From: Anaerolineales bacterium
Lineage (GTDB): Bacteria; Chloroflexota; Anaerolineae; Anaerolineales; Villigracilaceae
Reading direction: 5' to 3'
Assembly (NCBI GenBank): GCA_025056515.1
Contig: JANWWB010000295.1
Span: forward strand, 1 to 8,206
DNA length: 8,206 nt
A model generated the notes under the pieces. The model made no database searches, was not told where the DNA came from, and saw only the letters and a list, made by a program, of their open reading frames with translations. The translations under genes were made by a program, and so were the position numbers. This document shows, one piece after another, positions 5,919 to 8,206 of the stretch. Every line of letters starts with the position of its first letter. Position 1 is the first letter of the stretch.

Positions 5919-7097
5919 ATGAGGTATTTGCTGGCGTTTCTCGTCCTTTTGTCCTTGTTGACCATAGTGTTTTTGGGATTGTTTGTCCTGGTTAACGACC
6001 ATGGCTGGGATGCGCAACTTTACTGCCAGGCAGCGGCTCTTGACCGTGCAGGCGGCAATCCTTATTTGGCGCGTGATTTTATCTACGGCTTGCCGTGGCT
6101 GTATCCTCCTGGCCTTTTGAATATATTTCGTCTGCTGTGCGCTCCGCCGCTTGATTTTGCCTCTACATATGTCCCTCTCTTTTTGGGGATTGCCGTGGCT
6201 TGCCTCCCTCTTTGGAGACCTGGCAACGCCTGGCCGATGGCCTTGGTGATTTCGGTGGGCGGATTCACAGGACTCACCTGGTCGCTGATGACCGGCAACC
6301 TGGATCTGCTCTTTCTTTTACCGATTTCGTTGGTTTTTTGGGCCGTTGAGCGCAGACATTGGGAAATTGCGGCTCTGGGGCTGGCAATCGCGGCCGGTGT
6401 GAAGCTTTTCCCGATAGTTCACCTCATCTTGCTCCTGCTAGCACCTATTCCTTGGCGAGAGCGCTGGCGTGCTTTGGCAGTTGGTCTAGGAGCTTTCGTG
6501 GTTATTTTTCTGTCGTTGACGTTGTCTCGCTTGCCGCTCCTTGGCTGGTATTGGCAACAGTTGTTGGGACGAGTTCCAGGACAATATAGGCCGGTGGATG
6601 AGTTTGGCAGCATCAGTCATCCGGCTTTTCCCTATCTGATTGCAAGAGTCTTGGGGTGGCCGAACGATGCCTCGGTACTCTTGCCCGGCCTGCTGGTTGG
6701 AGCGCTTGTCCTAGCTCTTTTGGCGGTGGTGGTTTGGCGCGGTGTTTTGCCACATATTCCCTCTGAGGAGCGCTTTGAGCTGGTGTTTGCTCTGGGATTT
6801 TTGGCGCTTCATCTGATCATGCCTCGCCTCAAACCGTATAGTTTCACTTTGCTTACGCCGGCGCTCTTCTGGTTGATGCGCCGACAAGCCCTCGGGGTGC
6901 AGAGTCTGCTCGTGTTATCCACTGTCCTTTACCCTGCAATCGCTTTCTACATTGCTCACCATTGGCCAGATGAATCTTTTCCCTCTTTGTTCAAAACCTA
7001 CAGTCAACCGATTGCACTGCTGATCGTCCTGGTGCTTGTGCCTGTGGCAGAGCGATTCCGCTTTGGGAACGAACAACGTTATGCCCGAACTACCTGA
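5919..7097 (+). CDS. Multi-pass membrane protein, GT87 / DUF2029-type glycosyltransferase
   Basis: Probable polyprenyl-phosphate-sugar-dependent glycosyltransferase of the GT-C class, working in the cytoplasmic membrane on an envelope glycan or lipid. The 392-aa protein has about 10-11 hydrophobic spans, beginning at residue 3. After the first span the outward loop reads VNDHGWDAQLYCQAA and then GGNPYLARDFIYGLPWLYPP; the early aspartates followed by GGNPY and a YPP motif are the family signature. AAGVKLFPIVHLILLLL in the middle matches the conserved K-x-P membrane segment of DUF2029. Substrate and acceptor cannot be told. I chose the ATG at 5919, which has a weak AGG 9 nt upstream; TTG at 5895, preceded by GGAAGGG, would add 8 residues and cannot be excluded. 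No clear promoter follows the terminator at 5871. The 3' end overlaps mutM by 17 nt. Confidence 0.78.
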   Translation: MRYLLAFLVLLSLLTIVFLGLFVLVNDHGWDAQLYCQAAALDRAGGNPYLARDFIYGLPWLYPPGLLNIFRLLCAPPLDFASTYVPLFLGIAVACLPLWRPGNAWPMALVISVGGFTGLTWSLMTGNLDLLFLLPISLVFWAVERRHWEIAALGLAIAAGVKLFPIVHLILLLLAPIPWRERWRALAVGLGAFVVIFLSLTLSRLPLLGWYWQQLLGRVPGQYRPVDEFGSISHPAFPYLIARVLGWPNDASVLLPGLLVGALVLALLAVVVWRGVLPHIPSEERFELVFALGFLALHLIMPRLKPYSFTLLTPALFWLMRRQALGVQSLLVLSTVLYPAIAFYIAHHWPDESFPSLFKTYSQPIALLIVLVLVPVAERFRFGNEQRYARTT

Positions 7098-7884
7098 AGT
7101 TGAGACGATTGTCCGCCATTTGCGACCCGTTCTCGTTGGTCGGATGATTCGAGGTGTTGACCTACGCTGGCCACGTACCCTGGTCACTCCCACGGCCGAA
7201 GACTTTCAAGAGCAACTTCTTGGTCAGCAAATCCTTGCGCTTTCCCGCCGCGCGAAATACATCGTCATCCATTTGGCGCGCAGGTATCTGTTGGTCCACT
7301 TGCGGATGAGCGGCGATCTGTTCGTCCGCAACCAAGGCCAAGCGCCGGGATTGCATGACCGATTGATTGTGACACTTTCGGAAGGAGTGGATTTGGTTTT
7401 CAACGATCCACGTAAATTCGGACGTATCTGGCTTGTTGCAGACCCGGATACCGTTTTCGCTGACCTCGGGCCTGAACCGTTCTCGGACGTTTTTACAGCC
7501 GCTTGGCTCTTTGCCGCGCTGCATGCTCGGCGAAGACAGCTCAAGCCTCTCTTGCTTGACCAGACGTTCTTGGCCGGCTTGGGGAATATTTATGCCGATG
7601 AAGCTTTGCATAGGGCGCGATTGCATCCTCTGCGTTGGTCGAACACGGTCGAGGAAGGTGAAGCTGCCCTTCTCTGGCAGGCGATCCGCACTGTCCTGCA
7701 AGAGGGGATTCGGCGGAATGGTGCCAGCATTGATTGGGTCTATCGCGGCGGCGAGTTCCAAAATCACTTTCGCGTTTATGGGCGCACGGGTCAACCTTGT
7801 CCTGTTTGTCAGACACCTATCGAGCGGTTGGTGGTCGGACAACGTGGGACACACATTTGCCCAAATTGCCAAAAAAAGATGTAG
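7081..7884 (+). CDS. mutM: Formamidopyrimidine-DNA glycosylase (8-oxoguanine repair, AP lyase)
   Basis: Removes 8-oxoguanine and ring-opened purines from DNA and cleaves the abasic site (beta,delta-elimination) in base excision repair. The start must be the ATG at 7081, because the enzyme's N-terminal Pro2 is the catalytic nucleophile and the protein begins MPELPEVET; an upstream in-frame ATG at 7036 would bury it. Glu3 is the acid/base. Lys59 in RRAKY contacts the DNA backbone, Met76 in LRMSG and Arg111/Phe113 in NDPRKFG are the residues that fill the flipped-base gap. The H2TH region runs LLLDQTFLAGLGNIYADEALH (about 158-178). A C-terminal zinc finger has Cys240, Cys243, Cys260 and Cys263 (CX2C-X16-CX2C) with Arg255 in QRGTH. 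Length 267 aa is normal. Its first 17 nt overlap the GT87 gene, so translation is probably coupled; its own binding site is weak. Confidence 0.97.
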   Translation: MPELPEVETIVRHLRPVLVGRMIRGVDLRWPRTLVTPTAEDFQEQLLGQQILALSRRAKYIVIHLARRYLLVHLRMSGDLFVRNQGQAPGLHDRLIVTLSEGVDLVFNDPRKFGRIWLVADPDTVFADLGPEPFSDVFTAAWLFAALHARRRQLKPLLLDQTFLAGLGNIYADEALHRARLHPLRWSNTVEEGEAALLWQAIRTVLQEGIRRNGASIDWVYRGGEFQNHFRVYGRTGQPCPVCQTPIERLVVGQRGTHICPNCQKKM

Positions 7885-7919
7885 AATTGAATTAAGGTAA
7901 ACGAACGAAAAGGTGCGAG

Positions 7920-8206
7920 ATGCAAATTACCCTTTCTATCACTACCTTGATTTTCTTGCTCGTCATCTGCTTGAGCGGGGGCATTCTCATCGCTAGCATC
8001 TTTTTCAAGGCCAAAAGCGACTCAACAGAGGAGTCGGCTTCCTCTTCTTCTGAGAGCGTTACTGACTTTTCTCCGTCAAGAGTTCGCCCCGAGGATACCG
8101 AAGTCCTGCGCGCTTGGCGAACTCAAGAGGGTAAGCTTTGGTTGGAGATGAACGGCCAGCGTCTGGAACGAAAACAGGACTTGCAGGACCGGCAGAAGAA
8201 AGCTTT
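7920..8206 (+). CDS. Single-span membrane protein of unknown function, partial (cut by window end)
   Basis: An open frame from ATG at 7920 runs to the window edge without a stop (95 codons seen). AAAAGG about 6 nt upstream is a reasonable ribosome binding site, and the start is 35 nt after the mutM stop, so it is likely in the same operon. Residues about 4-29 form one strongly hydrophobic span (LSITTLIFLLVICLSG onward), followed by FFKAKS, which suggests the rest is cytoplasmic. Residues about 33-50 are a Ser/Glu-rich linker. From about residue 57 the chain becomes charged and helical-looking (EVLRAWRTQEGKLWLEMNG, then QRLERKQDLQDRQKK), possibly an amphipathic or coiled-coil region. No catalytic motif is visible and I do not recognise a family. 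Confidence 0.75.
   Translation, partial: MQITLSITTLIFLLVICLSGGILIASIFFKAKSDSTEESASSSSESVTDFSPSRVRPEDTEVLRAWRTQEGKLWLEMNGQRLERKQDLQDRQKKA

Noticed and set aside
7036..7080. In-frame ATG that would extend MutM by 15 residues at the N-terminus.
   Set aside because: MutM needs Pro2 free at its N-terminus for catalysis, so the ATG at 7081 is the start.
7162..7872. 236-codon open frame on the minus strand opposite mutM.
   Set aside because: mutM carries every catalytic and zinc-finger residue in the other strand; the antisense product shows no recognisable motif.

Overview
This window reads as an ordinary chromosomal stretch of a free-living bacterium. The best guess is Chloroflexota, class Anaerolineae or a relative. 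That guess rests on remembered resemblance of several proteins (the 196-aa unknown, the divergent PRPP synthase, the PIN-TRAM protein beside cysS) to proteins of that group, plus mid-range GC content. No marker gene proves it. I see no mobile element, CRISPR array, tRNA, rRNA, phage gene or recognisable defence system.

Layout. (1) Positions 1-1205, plus strand: the 3' part of an acyl-CoA synthetase gene, then a 196-aa unknown protein whose start codon overlaps the synthetase stop (ATGA). (2) Positions 1206-1410: a convergent gap with a perfect 13-bp hairpin, probably a shared terminator. (3) Positions 1411-3856, minus strand: a two-gene operon of a YacL-type membrane PIN-TRAM protein followed by cysteinyl-tRNA synthetase, with a good sigma70-type promoter at 3904-3932. 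(4) Positions 3857-4358: a 500-bp divergent intergenic region without a convincing gene, unusually rich in inverted repeats with alternative pairing partners. It is the least explained part of the window. (5) Positions 4359-5840, plus strand: a divergent PRPP synthase and a haem-type bacterioferritin, 27 nt apart, ended by an intrinsic terminator. (6) Positions 5919-8206, plus strand: a multi-pass GT87/DUF2029 membrane protein, formamidopyrimidine-DNA glycosylase (mutM, overlapping the previous gene by 17 nt), and the start of a single-span membrane protein cut by the window end.

Functional view. Most genes are housekeeping: fatty-acid activation, tRNA charging, PRPP supply, iron storage, envelope glycosylation and oxidative DNA repair. 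Bacterioferritin and MutM both bear on iron and oxidative damage, but they lie in separate transcription units by the terminator evidence. The points most worth a second look are the self-complementary region 3945-4180, the short reading frames in the prs leader, the altered adenine-pocket residues of the PRPP synthase, and the unknown protein at 615-1205.
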